The notes: generated from the sequence alone by a model not told the origin. 51,647 nucleotides of DNA from Eubacteriales bacterium (GCA_021372675.1 JAJFTZ010000027.1:1-51647); one strand, 5' to 3'. Shown: positions 8,089 through 16,100, counted from the first letter of the stretch. Translations and numbers: made by a program.

Positions 8089-9108
8089 TTAATACGCCGC
8101 CAGTCCGCCATAGTAGCGGCGTTCATCGGGGTTGTGATCCTTTCCGATGGCGAGGTAGAAAAAGTAGTATTCCAGCGGCACGAAGAGAATAAACGGCGAG
8201 AGCATGGGATGTAGCCCCTCGGCGTAGTCAAGAACGTCAAAGACGACCACGTTTTTAGTGTAGCGCCTTATAAAATCCGCCGCGCGTACGCTCGTATGAC
8301 GAGAGGCGTCGTTCCCAATTAAAATCAGATAACAGGCCTTTTCATCCACGACCTCGAGCGGCCCGTGACGGAACTCCGCGGCACTTATGCAGCTGCCGTT
8401 GGTCCAGGTAAACTCCAGCATCGTAATGATGCCCTCTTTATAGGCCAGCGGCAGTAGCGGGCCGGATGCGACGCTATAGACGAGATTCCAATCCAGCGAG
8501 CCAAGCGCCCGAACTTTTGATTTTTCCTCCGTCTCGGCGACAAGGCGCTCCAGAACCGTGGGAAGCTTTTGCATATCTGCCTCCAGCGCGTCAAGCTCAG
8601 GAGAAGGCCCCGCGGCGCGTATCAGCTGCATGGCAAAGCGGAAGCCAAGCAGCAGATGCGCCTCCCAGATACATTCGGCGCCGTAGCCAATCACGCGCTC
8701 GACGGCCTCTGCAAGGGGATTGCCCGAGGCGCTGTTGGTGAGCGCGACGGTAAAGGCTCCCCTCGCCCGCGCGAGCTTCACGCTGTCTACAACCTCCTGC
8801 GTCGTGCCGGACTGCGACACGCCTATGACGAGGCAATGCCTGTCCAGCTTCGCGGGCGCTTGGTCGAGAAAGTCCCAGCCGCTGTAAGCCTCGCAGGGGA
8901 TGTCGGAATACAGGGAAAAGAGTTGCTTCGCCGTCTGACAGGCGCAGAGCGGCGAGCCGCAGGCGACGAAATATACCCGTTCAATCCCGTCAAGCGAAGC
9001 GACAATCTTATCCACAAGCGGAAAATCCCGGGCCATAATGCTGTTCACCTCGGTGACCATATTCCCGGTGACGAGAAAATCCACATCTTTCTTATCTACA
9101 TTGAGCAT
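8089..9108 (-). CDS. frlB: Fructoselysine-6-phosphate deglycase FrlB
   Basis: SIS-domain protein of 339 residues; E. coli FrlB has about the same length. Near-identical landmarks run along its whole length: the start DKKDVDFLVTGNM, RVYFVACGSPL, IGVSQSGTT, CIWEAHLLL, KEGIITMLEFTW, AEFRHGPLEVV, LIGNDASRHT and the C-terminal KDHNPDERRYYGGL. FrlB splits fructoselysine-6-phosphate into lysine and glucose-6-phosphate in the cytoplasm. Related enzymes act on other phosphorylated Amadori products, so the amine part is uncertain. The start at 9108 follows AAAGGGGATAATAAA; a longer in-frame start at 9189 would include the promoter. It is the last gene of the minus-strand operon with its own predicted promoter and operator (9145-9189). 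No FrlD kinase is found in this window. Confidence 0.9.
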   Translation of the reverse strand: MLNVDKKDVDFLVTGNMVTEVNSIMARDFPLVDKIVASLDGIERVYFVACGSPLCACQTAKQLFSLYSDIPCEAYSGWDFLDQAPAKLDRHCLVIGVSQSGTTQEVVDSVKLARARGAFTVALTNSASGNPLAEAVERVIGYGAECIWEAHLLLGFRFAMQLIRAAGPSPELDALEADMQKLPTVLERLVAETEEKSKVRALGSLDWNLVYSVASGPLLPLAYKEGIITMLEFTWTNGSCISAAEFRHGPLEVVDEKACYLILIGNDASRHTSVRAADFIRRYTKNVVVFDVLDYAEGLHPMLSPFILFVPLEYYFFYLAIGKDHNPDERRYYGGLAAY

Positions 9109-9144
9109 TTTATTATCCCCTTTGCTATATAAGTATAGATTATT

Positions 9145-9170
9145 TTGTACCACTATTGATACAATACCAC
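9145..9170. promoter_or_regulatory. Candidate GntR operator, paired motif
   Basis: TTGTACCAC at 9145-9153 and CAATACCAC at 9162-9170 form a direct repeat with a 17-bp period. The second copy overlaps the predicted -10 of frlB. The same 9-mer occurs as a pair between the GntR gene and the NagB-like gene (11534-11585). GntR/HutC regulators commonly bind GTxTAxAC-like sequences, so assignment to the two local GntR proteins is reasonable inference. Confidence 0.5.
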
Positions 9171-9189
9171 GGTGCTCCACCAACGTCAA
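9161..9189 (-). promoter_or_regulatory. Predicted frlB promoter
   Basis: On the minus strand, TTGACG (9184-9189) and TATTGT (9161-9166) are 17 bp apart. The -10 box overlaps one copy of the ACCAC-type motif described at 9145-9170, which suits repression. Confidence 0.55.
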
Positions 9190-9202
9190 GGCATTCGGGT
9201 AA

Positions 9203-10042
9203 TTATATATCGAAGGCGCCCGCGTCCTGCATCATTTTGCGCAGGGTTTCAATCGCACGCTGGGCGTAGAGCCTGGGTTCGTGCATGTAGTGCGTGACAA
9301 GCTCGATCGTGGCCGTCCCGTTGTAGCCGGCCAGCCTGAGTTGACCAACAAGTTCCCTCATAGGGATTATGCCCTCGCTGGGCACGAGGTGCATTGCGCT
9401 CGCGCCGTCACTGTCCACAAGGTGCAGGTGGCGGAGCCTAGGTCCAAGCTTAACGATATATGACAGTATGCTCTCATGCTGCACAAAGGGCGGCACGATG
9501 TCGCACATGGCCTTCAGATTAGGAGAAGGCACCGTATCGAGTAGGCGGCAGAGGTCATTTGCGGTGGTAAGGGTGTTCGATTCAAATGGCGTAAGCGCCT
9601 CAATAAGCACGGTATGATCCGCTTTTTGCGCATATTCGGCAATCTCGGCGACGCTCTTTACAAGGCGATTCCATATCCCGTCGTAGGGCGTATCATAGCC
9701 CGCGTGCCCGGGCGAAATGGCGGTAAACTCCGCGCCGAGTTCCAGCGCCGCGTCAATGGCGCGCTTTATGTAGTCGAGCGATTCGCGGCGCATCTTTTCA
9801 TTCCCGAGCATGAAATTATACGGGTATGAGTTAAGGGACGGCGTGTAGCCCAGAACGGGGATGCCAAAGCTGCGGGAAAGCCCCCGTATCTGCGAAAGCG
9901 TTTCGGCGTCCATATCGGGCGGGTAGGCGTGCGGCCGCTCGCCGAGAAGTTCGATATAATCATAGCGAAAGCGTGCGGCATCCTCAAAGGCGTCGCACAG
10001 CGCATTGCGCCGGTAACCCGCTGTAAAAAGCCCTATCCTCAT
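9203..10042 (-). CDS. frlC: Fructoselysine 3-epimerase FrlC-like sugar isomerase
   Basis: AP-endonuclease-2-type TIM-barrel protein of 279 residues. Landmarks shared with E. coli FrlC are YIELLGERPHA, GYTPSLNSYPYNFMLG, MRRESLDYIKRA, LTPFESN, LRHLHLVDSDGAS and IELVTHYMHEPRLYA. FrlC interconverts psicoselysine and fructoselysine, widening the substrate range for FrlB. The start is taken at ATG 10042, where it overlaps the stop of the GntR gene as ATGA and matches the N terminus of homologues; an in-frame ATG at 10054 is the alternative but has almost no gap to its ribosome site. A 94-bp gap with a promoter separates it from frlB. Confidence 0.88.
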   Translation of the reverse strand: MRIGLFTAGYRRNALCDAFEDAARFRYDYIELLGERPHAYPPDMDAETLSQIRGLSRSFGIPVLGYTPSLNSYPYNFMLGNEKMRRESLDYIKRAIDAALELGAEFTAISPGHAGYDTPYDGIWNRLVKSVAEIAEYAQKADHTVLIEALTPFESNTLTTANDLCRLLDTVPSPNLKAMCDIVPPFVQHESILSYIVKLGPRLRHLHLVDSDGASAMHLVPSEGIIPMRELVGQLRLAGYNGTATIELVTHYMHEPRLYAQRAIETLRKMMQDAGAFDI

Positions 10043-10782
10043 ATCCCGTTGCATCCTCTCTTCTCAAAGTGTATGCTGTAGCTGCACATGTCGCTGCGTG
10101 TATATGTGCTCGCATATTCGAGAACCTCGCCAGCCTCATTGCTGCTCAGGCACCGGAAATGCAGCACGGCCTGTCCCGGCTGCGTGCCTAGCAGACGCGC
10201 CTGTGAGACATCCGGAACCGCAAGGTCAAGCCGCTGCACCGCCTCGGTGACGGTGACATGCAGCATATCGTAGATCTCATAGATCGAAAACACGCCCGGG
10301 TCAAACTCCGAGAATTTGGGTACAGCCGCCTGTCTGACGAACACCTCTTCGAGCGAAACAGGCTCATCGTCAGCACGCAGGAGGCGGCGCACGTAGAAGA
10401 GCCCCTCCTTCGCATCCATACCGAAAAGCCGTGCATAGTAAGGCCCGGCTGGACGCAGGCTTCTCTCGAGTATCCGGGTGGAAGCCCTGCGGTTTTGGGC
10501 CGTCATGGTCTGCTTGAAACCGCCGAGCGTCTCCATGTCTCGCGGGATTTTCGGCCCCAGCACGAAAACGCCCTTGCCCTGAACACTCCTTACAAGTCCC
10601 TCAAGCGCCAGTGCGGAAAGTGAGCTGCGAATGGTGAGCCTGCCGATTTTGTACAGCGCCGCAAGCTCGTTTTCCGAGGGGAGCTTTGCCCCCGGCGGAT
10701 ATTCGCCGCTTTCAATCTGCGCGCGCAGAATCTCGCGCAGCTGGAGGTAGACCGGCTGCCTGTCCACGAAACGCCTATCCAT
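10039..10782 (-). CDS. GntR/HutC-family regulator with UTRA domain (FrlR-like)
   Basis: Regulator of 247 residues. The N-terminal winged helix-turn-helix (about 10-75) is opened by QPVYLQLREILRAQIESGEY and carries KLPSENELAALY. The C-terminal UTRA ligand domain (about 95-240) shows FYVRRLLRADDEPVSLEE. Position in an frl operon makes it a functional counterpart of FrlR, which senses the Amadori compound or its phosphate. It overlaps the upstream regulator gene by 8 bp and frlC by 4 bp, so all three are coupled. Likely operators are the TTRTACCAC pairs. Confidence 0.88.
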   Translation of the reverse strand: MDRRFVDRQPVYLQLREILRAQIESGEYPPGAKLPSENELAALYKIGRLTIRSSLSALALEGLVRSVQGKGVFVLGPKIPRDMETLGGFKQTMTAQNRRASTRILERSLRPAGPYYARLFGMDAKEGLFYVRRLLRADDEPVSLEEVFVRQAAVPKFSEFDPGVFSIYEIYDMLHVTVTEAVQRLDLAVPDVSQARLLGTQPGQAVLHFRCLSSNEAGEVLEYASTYTRSDMCSYSIHFEKRGCNGI

Positions 10783-11506
10783 GCTCGCCTCCGCGCAGAA
10801 CGCTGCTCATGGATACCTTGTCCGGCCGGATGACCGCATGGCAAAATTCAATCAGCCTGCCTTCGGCATCCCGCGCCTTGCTCTCGACCCAGAAAAGCGG
10901 AGCCCCGAGCCTAACCCCCAGCAGGCGGCTCTCCTCGTCGCTCGCGTAGGTGATGCCAATGCGCTGTTCACCGTCCCGCAGGGCGATGGCGTACTCGCTC
11001 TCGAGAACTCCATACAGGGACATGTCGTCTCCCATCCTGCACGCAAGCTCCGGAGCAAGGGTAAGAGGCACATAGGCCGTCTCGATGAACGAGGGACAGT
11101 CGTCTATGCGGCGCAGGCGGATAATCTCAGTCATTTCCGCACCTTTCGGCAGTGCAAAGGCAGTGCAAAACGCAGCGTCACAGGGGACCTCCCTCGCAAA
11201 CAGCAGTGAGGTCGAAAGCCGGCGACCGCTCCGGGCAACGCTCTCTGACAGCGATTCGAGCCCCTGCAGGCTCCGCTCAAATCTGGGCGCCGCTACGAAG
11301 GTACCCACTCCGTGAAGCGTGTAGAGTCTCCCCTCGCGTACGAGGGCAGCAACCGCGCTGCGCAGGGTACCCCGGCTGAGGCTCCAGCGCTCGCTGAGCT
11401 CCCGCTCCGGCGGCAGCCTGTCGCCGGGCCGTAACCCCTGCTCAGCAATCATGGCAAGGAGGTTTTCCCAAGCGCCCTGCCGTGACAGATATCCCGCGTC
11501 TTCCAT
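10775..11506 (-). CDS. Second GntR/HutC-family regulator with UTRA domain
   Basis: Regulator of 243 residues with a winged helix-turn-helix (GDRLPPERELSERWSLSRGT, about 27-46) and a UTRA domain (about 90-240). It is clearly different in sequence from the next gene, so this is not a recent tandem duplication. The start at 11506 has GGGAGGGCGC directly upstream; the in-frame GTG at 11542 would extend into the predicted operator. Two distinct UTRA regulators in one transcript suggest two ligands, for example the Amadori compound and a hexosamine phosphate, given that a NagB-like gene is divergent. That is inference. Confidence 0.85.
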   Translation of the reverse strand: MEDAGYLSRQGAWENLLAMIAEQGLRPGDRLPPERELSERWSLSRGTLRSAVAALVREGRLYTLHGVGTFVAAPRFERSLQGLESLSESVARSGRRLSTSLLFAREVPCDAAFCTAFALPKGAEMTEIIRLRRIDDCPSFIETAYVPLTLAPELACRMGDDMSLYGVLESEYAIALRDGEQRIGITYASDEESRLLGVRLGAPLFWVESKARDAEGRLIEFCHAVIRPDKVSMSSVLRGGEHG

Positions 11507-11533
11507 GCGCCCTCCCAAGAACAGTTTTAGATA

Positions 11534-11585
11534 TTGTACCACAGGGCATGGCCGGCCACAACAAGTTTAATAAATTTTATACCAC
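11534..11585. promoter_or_regulatory. Candidate GntR operator pair in the divergent region
   Basis: TTGTACCAC at 11534-11542 and TTATACCAC at 11577-11585 flank the centre of the region between the GntR gene (minus) and the NagB-like gene (plus). The same 9-base motif is paired before frlB. The second copy abuts the ribosome site of the NagB-like gene. Confidence 0.5.
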
Positions 11586-11600
11586 ATGGAGGAAAGGTTT

Positions 11601-12332
11601 ATGAAAATACATGTTTTTGACACCGTTCCCGATTTCAACCGCGCCGTTGCATGGCGTATTATAGGGCAAATCCTGCAAAAGCCGGACAGCGTCATCGGCC
11701 TCGCCGCCGGGTCCACGACTGAGGGCATACACGCCGCTGTGGCCGACATATGGCTCGCGCATCCCTTTGACCTCAGCCGGGTCACCTTCTATGGACTCGA
11801 TGAAATCATCGGCGCGCCTGCGGGCTTTGATTTCAGCTGCCTCGGCAGCATCCGCAGGCACCTACGCGCCGACGAGCTGAAGCTCGGCGAGGAGCGGTTC
11901 ATCTTTCCTCCCGTGCGCAGCGATGATTACGAACGCGAATGCGTCGATTTTGTCCGCCGCATTGCCGCAGCTGGCGGCAGCGATCTTCAAATTCTCGGCA
12001 TCGGCCCAGACGGGCACCTTGCAATGAACCTGCCCGGCATACCTCCCGACAGCACGACGCGGCTCGTCGAACTCAGCCCACAGCTGCAGGCGGACATCCG
12101 CCAAAAGGGTGACTGGCCTGCCGAGGCTCCGATGCTCGGCATCACGCTGGGGCTCAGGGACATCATAAACATGCCGTGCCTGCTGCTCGCCGCAAAGGGT
12201 GGCGCAAAGGCGAAAATCATACATAGCGCGCTTGTTGGCCCCGTTACTTCTGACGTCCCTGCCTCCATTTTGCAGCTTCATCCCTTTGTAGAGGTTTACC
12301 TCGACGCCGAGGCCGCCGCATTGCTGCGGTAA
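11601..12332 (+). CDS. NagB-family glucosamine-6-phosphate deaminase/isomerase-like protein
   Basis: Cytoplasmic protein of 243 residues with the NagB/RpiA/6-phosphogluconolactonase fold. The phosphate loop GLAAGSTTEG (33-42), the LDE motif with Asp67, and GIGPDGHLAMNLPG with Asp137 and His139 are visible. In active NagB the segment reads DGHIAFNEP and the Glu is catalytic; here that residue is Leu144. It may therefore be a 6-phospho-ketose isomerase or deaminase with altered chemistry rather than a standard glucosamine-6-phosphate deaminase. Start: ATG at 11601 behind GGAGGAAAGG. It is divergent from the two GntR genes and probably under the same operator; a terminator follows at 12408. Confidence 0.82.
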   Translation: MKIHVFDTVPDFNRAVAWRIIGQILQKPDSVIGLAAGSTTEGIHAAVADIWLAHPFDLSRVTFYGLDEIIGAPAGFDFSCLGSIRRHLRADELKLGEERFIFPPVRSDDYERECVDFVRRIAAAGGSDLQILGIGPDGHLAMNLPGIPPDSTTRLVELSPQLQADIRQKGDWPAEAPMLGITLGLRDIINMPCLLLAAKGGAKAKIIHSALVGPVTSDVPASILQLHPFVEVYLDAEAAALLR

Positions 12333-12407
12333 TTCACATGTCGGCGTTACTATACGGGGAAGAGCAAGGTACGATGGCAGCTTGGGGCTTTGCTATAATT
12401 AAAACTG

Positions 12408-12454
12408 AAAAACGGTCGAAATCCGAACTCCCATGTCCGGTTTCGACCGTTTTC
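12408..12454. terminator. Terminator-like inverted repeat
   Basis: AAAACGGTCGAAA pairs exactly with TTTCGACCGTTTT across a 19-base centre, with A and T runs on the flanks. It stands 76 bp after the NagB-like gene and marks the end of the frl region. Confidence 0.8.
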
Positions 12455-12835
12455 TCTTGTAAGAAATGCTGCTCTTAAGCTTCTCTTGATCGTTTGAAGC
12501 TGTTTGAAATTCCGAACAGAAGCATATAAAACTTGGGATCTCCCTGTGTAGAAAAATGGAAGGGGGGCAAACCCGAACCTGACACAGGCATATTAAAGGC
12601 ATTTACTTAAGGTGCTTTCTTCAAATTTTCCAGAATTTTATATTGCAAGTACGGGTGTGGTCGCTTGCCGTTATAAAAACAATGCGTACTCATCGATATT
12701 GCAAAGCAGCATCGCTTCAGATTTATGCTTGCTTCGATAGAAACCATCCTTTTTGAAAATTTGCATATCCTGCGCAAAGAGTTCCGCCGCCGCTTGGCCG
12801 ATGACGGGATCAATGCCCCGCACATTATTTTTGGC
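12455..12835. other. Gene-poor stretch between the frl region and the metal cassette
   Basis: Apart from the transposase remnant at 12607-12760 I see no functional gene. Base composition becomes AT-richer here than in the frl region. The segment just left of the remnant (12560-12606, with TGACACAGGCATATTAAAG) may be the outer end of the old insertion sequence, but no matching inverted end was found. Confidence 0.4.
12607..12760 (-). pseudogene. IS3-family transposase (OrfB) C-terminal remnant, frameshifted
   Basis: On the minus strand one frame reads FKKDGFYRSKHKSEAML followed by CNIDEYALF. A neighbouring frame continues with CFYNGKRPHPYLQYK and stops at 12607. Together they reproduce the end of an IS3-family integrase core (E/K-LYRxKYRSE, then IDEYIxFYNxKRPHxxLxYKTP). 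The switch of frame near 12672 and the loss of everything upstream show a dead fragment. It sits at the left edge of the metal cassette, which may have arrived with it. Confidence 0.6.
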
Positions 12836-12864
12836 TTGACAAACGCGTCTACCAGCATTTATAT
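12836..12864 (+). promoter_or_regulatory. Predicted promoter of the metal ATPase gene
   Basis: TTGACA at 12836-12841 and TTATAT at 12859-12864 are separated by 17 bp. A second possible -10, TATAAT, lies at 12889-12894. The CsoR-type operator at 12872-12887 falls at the expected transcription start. Confidence 0.6.
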
Positions 12865-12871
12865 TATACCC

Positions 12872-12887
12872 ATACCCCCTATGGTAT
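12872..12887. promoter_or_regulatory. Candidate CsoR-family operator
   Basis: ATACCCCCTATGGTAT has 5-bp inverted arms (ATACC/GGTAT) around a C-tract, the form known for CsoR/RcnR-family operators (TAC, C/G tract, GTA). An extra TACCC lies just upstream. A CsoR-family gene is found at 21362 in the same cassette. Assignment is inference. Confidence 0.55.
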
Positions 12888-12969
12888 ATATAATTGTCTT
12901 CACTTACACGCATCATCTATCACAAGCAAAGCGCAACACCAATCACTATTTTTCTGTAATGAGGTAAAT

Positions 12970-15066
12970 ATGGGTAAAACGACGAACGCCGACACCGCCG
13001 ATTTGAGAAAAGAAAAGACCAGCGAGCGCCATAGCCATAACAATCAGGCGCTCGAGGAATGCTGCGGCAGCTGTTATGCGCATAAGGCGCGTGATGAAGA
13101 GCGCGCCAATGCGCATGACCATGATCATGACCTCGGTATTTTTGATGAAGGCGGCGACGCGCACAGCCATGGACATGTGGTTGAAGAAGGCGGGAATCCC
13201 AAGATCATATTGGCGCGGATTATCGTAAGCGCTATTTTGCTGGTGATCGGCTTGCTTTCGGGCTTGCCGAAGGCGGCTGCCCTATGGCTTTACATCGCTG
13301 TGTATTTGGTTGCGGGCTATGATATTTTGTGGCGAGCCGTTAAAAATATCTTCCGCGGCGATTTTCTCGACGAGAATTTCCTTATGACCATCGCGTCCAT
13401 AGGCGCGTTGGCCATCGGGGAATACCCCGAAGCGGCCGGCGTTATGGTGTTTTATCAAACCGGCGAGTTTTTTCAGAATCTTGCCGTCAACAAATCGCGC
13501 AGGCAAATTCGCTCTTTGCTTGACATTAAGCCCGAGTTCGCGAATTTGCGCACGGAAAACGGTGTAGAGACCGTAAATCCGGAAACCGTAAAGGTCGGAG
13601 ATATCATCGTTGTCAAGGCGGGCGAAAAGGTACCGCTCGACGGAGAGATCATCGAGGGCGTCACCAGCGTGGATACCTCCGTGTTGACCGGAGAATCTCT
13701 TCCGCAGGATCTCGCGCCGGGGAGCAATATTTTAAGCGGCTCTATTAACCTTACGGGCGTGGTATTGGTGCGCGTTACCAAAGCTTATTATGAGTCGACG
13801 GTAGCAAAGATACTTTACCTCGTCGAGAAAGCCGGCGCCAAAAAGGCGGTTACGGAAAGCTTCATCACGAAATTCGCCAAGGTCTATACGCCCGTCGTCG
13901 TAGCGCTGGCGGCAACCATTGCGATTGCCCTTCCCCTGGTTATACACGGTTCTCTGGATACCGAATGGCTGTACAAGGGGCTGGTATTCCTCGTTATCTC
14001 CTGCCCCTGTGCGTTGGTCCTTTCAATTCCGCTGTCATATTTTGGCGGTTTGGGCTGCGCATCCAAACACGGTATACTGATCAAGGGCGGTAACTATCTG
14101 GACGCTTTGTCCTCTGCGGAAATCGCCGTCTTCGACAAGACGGGCACGCTGACCCGCGGCGCGTTCGCCATGCGGGAAATCTATCCGCAGGCGGGGTACG
14201 ATGAAGAAACTGTTTTGGAATACGCTGCCGCCGGTGAATTCTTTTCCAATCATCCCATAGCGCTTTCCGTGAAGAGCGCCTACGGAAACGAACTGGATGA
14301 AGCCCATATGTCAGACTATAGGGAGGTTGCTGGCAAAGGCATATCCATGCAATACAAGGGCAAAAAGGTGCTGATCGGCAGCTCCCGTCTGCTGGAGGAA
14401 TTTGCGGTGAAGCATGACGTCGTAAGCGCCGAATCCGGCACGATGCTGTATCTGGCGGTGGATGGCGTTCATGCCGCATCGTTTGTTATCGCGGATGTTA
14501 TCAAGAGCGACGCAAGGTCTTCCATCGCAGAACTCAGGCATGTGGGCATCAAAAAGACCATTATGCTCACAGGCGATAACGAACGTACGGCGCGGTATAT
14601 TCAAAAGGAAACGGGGCTTGACGAAGCCTATCACAGCCTGCTGCCGCAGGACAAAGTGGCAAAAGTGGAGGAGTTGAACGAACAAAAAAGCGAAAAGGGC
14701 AAGAAGCTTTTATACGTAGGCGACGGAATCAACGACGCGCCCGTACTCGTGCGCGCGGATGTGGGCTTTGCCATGGGCGGCGTGGGTTCGGATGCCGCCA
14801 TAGAATCCGCGGATGTCGTCATCATGAACGACGAGTTGTATAAGGTGAAGGAGTCTATCGAGATCGCCAAAAGCACAAAGATTATCGTGTGGCAAAACAT
14901 CGTATTTGCGCTGGGCGTTAAATTTCTTGTGATGATACTCAGCGTCGTCGTGCGCTTGCCCATGTTTATTGCGATCTTCGCGGATGTGGGCGTGGCGTTG
15001 ATCGCCGTTTTAAACGCGACGCGCGCACTGACGTTTAAGACCCAACGGGATAAACAAAAAGCGTAA
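12970..15066 (+). CDS. P1B-type heavy-metal efflux ATPase (Zn/Cd/Pb type)
   Basis: Membrane P-type ATPase of 698 residues. The N terminus (1-75) is unusual: instead of a ferredoxin-like GMTCxxC domain it has HSH (21-23), CCGSC (31-35), HDHDHD (49-54) and HSHGH (65-69). The actuator TGES is at 240-243, the transmembrane CPC at 345-347, phosphorylation motif DKTGT with Asp389, then MLTGDN and GDGINDAP. The last helices carry NIVFALGVK and DVG, the N(x7)K...DxG pattern of the P1B-2 group that exports Zn2+, Cd2+ or Pb2+. Start: ATG at 12970 behind ATGAGGTAAAT. It is the first gene of the cassette and has a CsoR-type operator, so metal-induced export is likely. Confidence 0.92.
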   Translation: MGKTTNADTADLRKEKTSERHSHNNQALEECCGSCYAHKARDEERANAHDHDHDLGIFDEGGDAHSHGHVVEEGGNPKIILARIIVSAILLVIGLLSGLPKAAALWLYIAVYLVAGYDILWRAVKNIFRGDFLDENFLMTIASIGALAIGEYPEAAGVMVFYQTGEFFQNLAVNKSRRQIRSLLDIKPEFANLRTENGVETVNPETVKVGDIIVVKAGEKVPLDGEIIEGVTSVDTSVLTGESLPQDLAPGSNILSGSINLTGVVLVRVTKAYYESTVAKILYLVEKAGAKKAVTESFITKFAKVYTPVVVALAATIAIALPLVIHGSLDTEWLYKGLVFLVISCPCALVLSIPLSYFGGLGCASKHGILIKGGNYLDALSSAEIAVFDKTGTLTRGAFAMREIYPQAGYDEETVLEYAAAGEFFSNHPIALSVKSAYGNELDEAHMSDYREVAGKGISMQYKGKKVLIGSSRLLEEFAVKHDVVSAESGTMLYLAVDGVHAASFVIADVIKSDARSSIAELRHVGIKKTIMLTGDNERTARYIQKETGLDEAYHSLLPQDKVAKVEELNEQKSEKGKKLLYVGDGINDAPVLVRADVGFAMGGVGSDAAIESADVVIMNDELYKVKESIEIAKSTKIIVWQNIVFALGVKFLVMILSVVVRLPMFIAIFADVGVALIAVLNATRALTFKTQRDKQKA

Positions 15067-15131
15067 TCACGCGGGACAATGCAACCGTTTCCATGTACGT
15101 AAACCAGCAACCAAAGTAAGGATGGTCGGTT

Positions 15132-16097
15132 ATGGTCAAGTATTATCTTGGAAAGCTGCTCCAGTATCTCCTTATCATCGTTTTAACGCTGACGCTGAAC
15201 TTCTTCCTGCCGCGCATGATGCCCGGCGATCCCCTGAAATACATTTTGGGGGAAAACGCTGCCTCCATTACGCCGGAAATGCGGGCAGAGCTCATGGCAA
15301 AGCATGGATTGGATAAGTCCCTGCTTTCCCAGTATGGGGAATACATTGGAAACTTGCTGCGGGGCGATCTTGGGTATTCTTACCAAAAAAGCAAGCCTGT
15401 CATTACACTGATCGGTGAAAAACTTCCATGGACGCTTCTTTTGTCCATAACCAACATTGTTCTCACTACTATTATCGGCGTTGTATTGGGTTCCGTCGCC
15501 GCGTGGAACCGCGGCAAATCATCCGACGTTACCATGAGCAGCGCAATGGTATTTCTAAAATCCATGCCCTCTTTTTGGGTAGGCATGATCCTCATCGCCA
15601 TATTCGGCACGCAACTGGGCTGGCTTCCCTCCTTCGGCGCACAGTCCGCCTGGTCCAATCTCACCGGCTTTGCAAAGATTGCCGATATTGCAAAGCACAT
15701 GATCCTTCCCTCCGCCACGCTCCTGCTCATATCCGTAAGCACGGTGTATATGACGATGCGTTATTCAATGATCGATACCTTGGGCGAGGATTATATTCTG
15801 CTGGCAAGGCTGAAAGGCGTCGCGGAACGCAATATAAAATACAAGCACGCCATGCAAAACGCGCTCATTCCCGTCGTTACGGTCGTCATGATGGATCTGG
15901 GCTATATGGTGGGCGGCGCTACGGTCATCGAAACGGTATTTGCCTATCCGGGCACGGGGCGCTTACTTTTCGAGGCGCTGTCCAGCCGGGATTACCCATT
16001 GATACAGGGATGCTTCCTCATTACGACTATCTGCGTGCTGGCGGCAAATTTCCTGGCAGATCTCATGTATCCGCTCATCGATCCAAAGGCGGTATAG
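15132..16097 (+). CDS. ABC permease, Opp/Dpp/Nik B type
   Basis: Inner-membrane permease of 321 residues with about six helices. The opening YYLGKLLQYLLIIVLTLTLN, the ARLKGVAERNIKYKHAMQNA coupling loop and the end segment ETVFAYPGTGRLLFEALSSR are typical of DppB/NikB. The start at 15132 has AAGGATGG upstream. It is the first of five genes of an importer for peptides, nickel or metal chelates; the neighbouring metal ATPase and CsoR protein favour a metal complex, but the sequence of the permease does not decide this. Confidence 0.9.
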   Translation: MVKYYLGKLLQYLLIIVLTLTLNFFLPRMMPGDPLKYILGENAASITPEMRAELMAKHGLDKSLLSQYGEYIGNLLRGDLGYSYQKSKPVITLIGEKLPWTLLLSITNIVLTTIIGVVLGSVAAWNRGKSSDVTMSSAMVFLKSMPSFWVGMILIAIFGTQLGWLPSFGAQSAWSNLTGFAKIADIAKHMILPSATLLLISVSTVYMTMRYSMIDTLGEDYILLARLKGVAERNIKYKHAMQNALIPVVTVVMMDLGYMVGGATVIETVFAYPGTGRLLFEALSSRDYPLIQGCFLITTICVLAANFLADLMYPLIDPKAV

Positions 16098-16100
16098 CGT

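Noticed and set aside
8089..9108. SIS-domain protein considered as a GlmS-type glucosamine synthase
   Set aside because: There is no glutaminase domain, the length is 339 residues and landmarks along the whole chain follow FrlB, with FrlC next to it.
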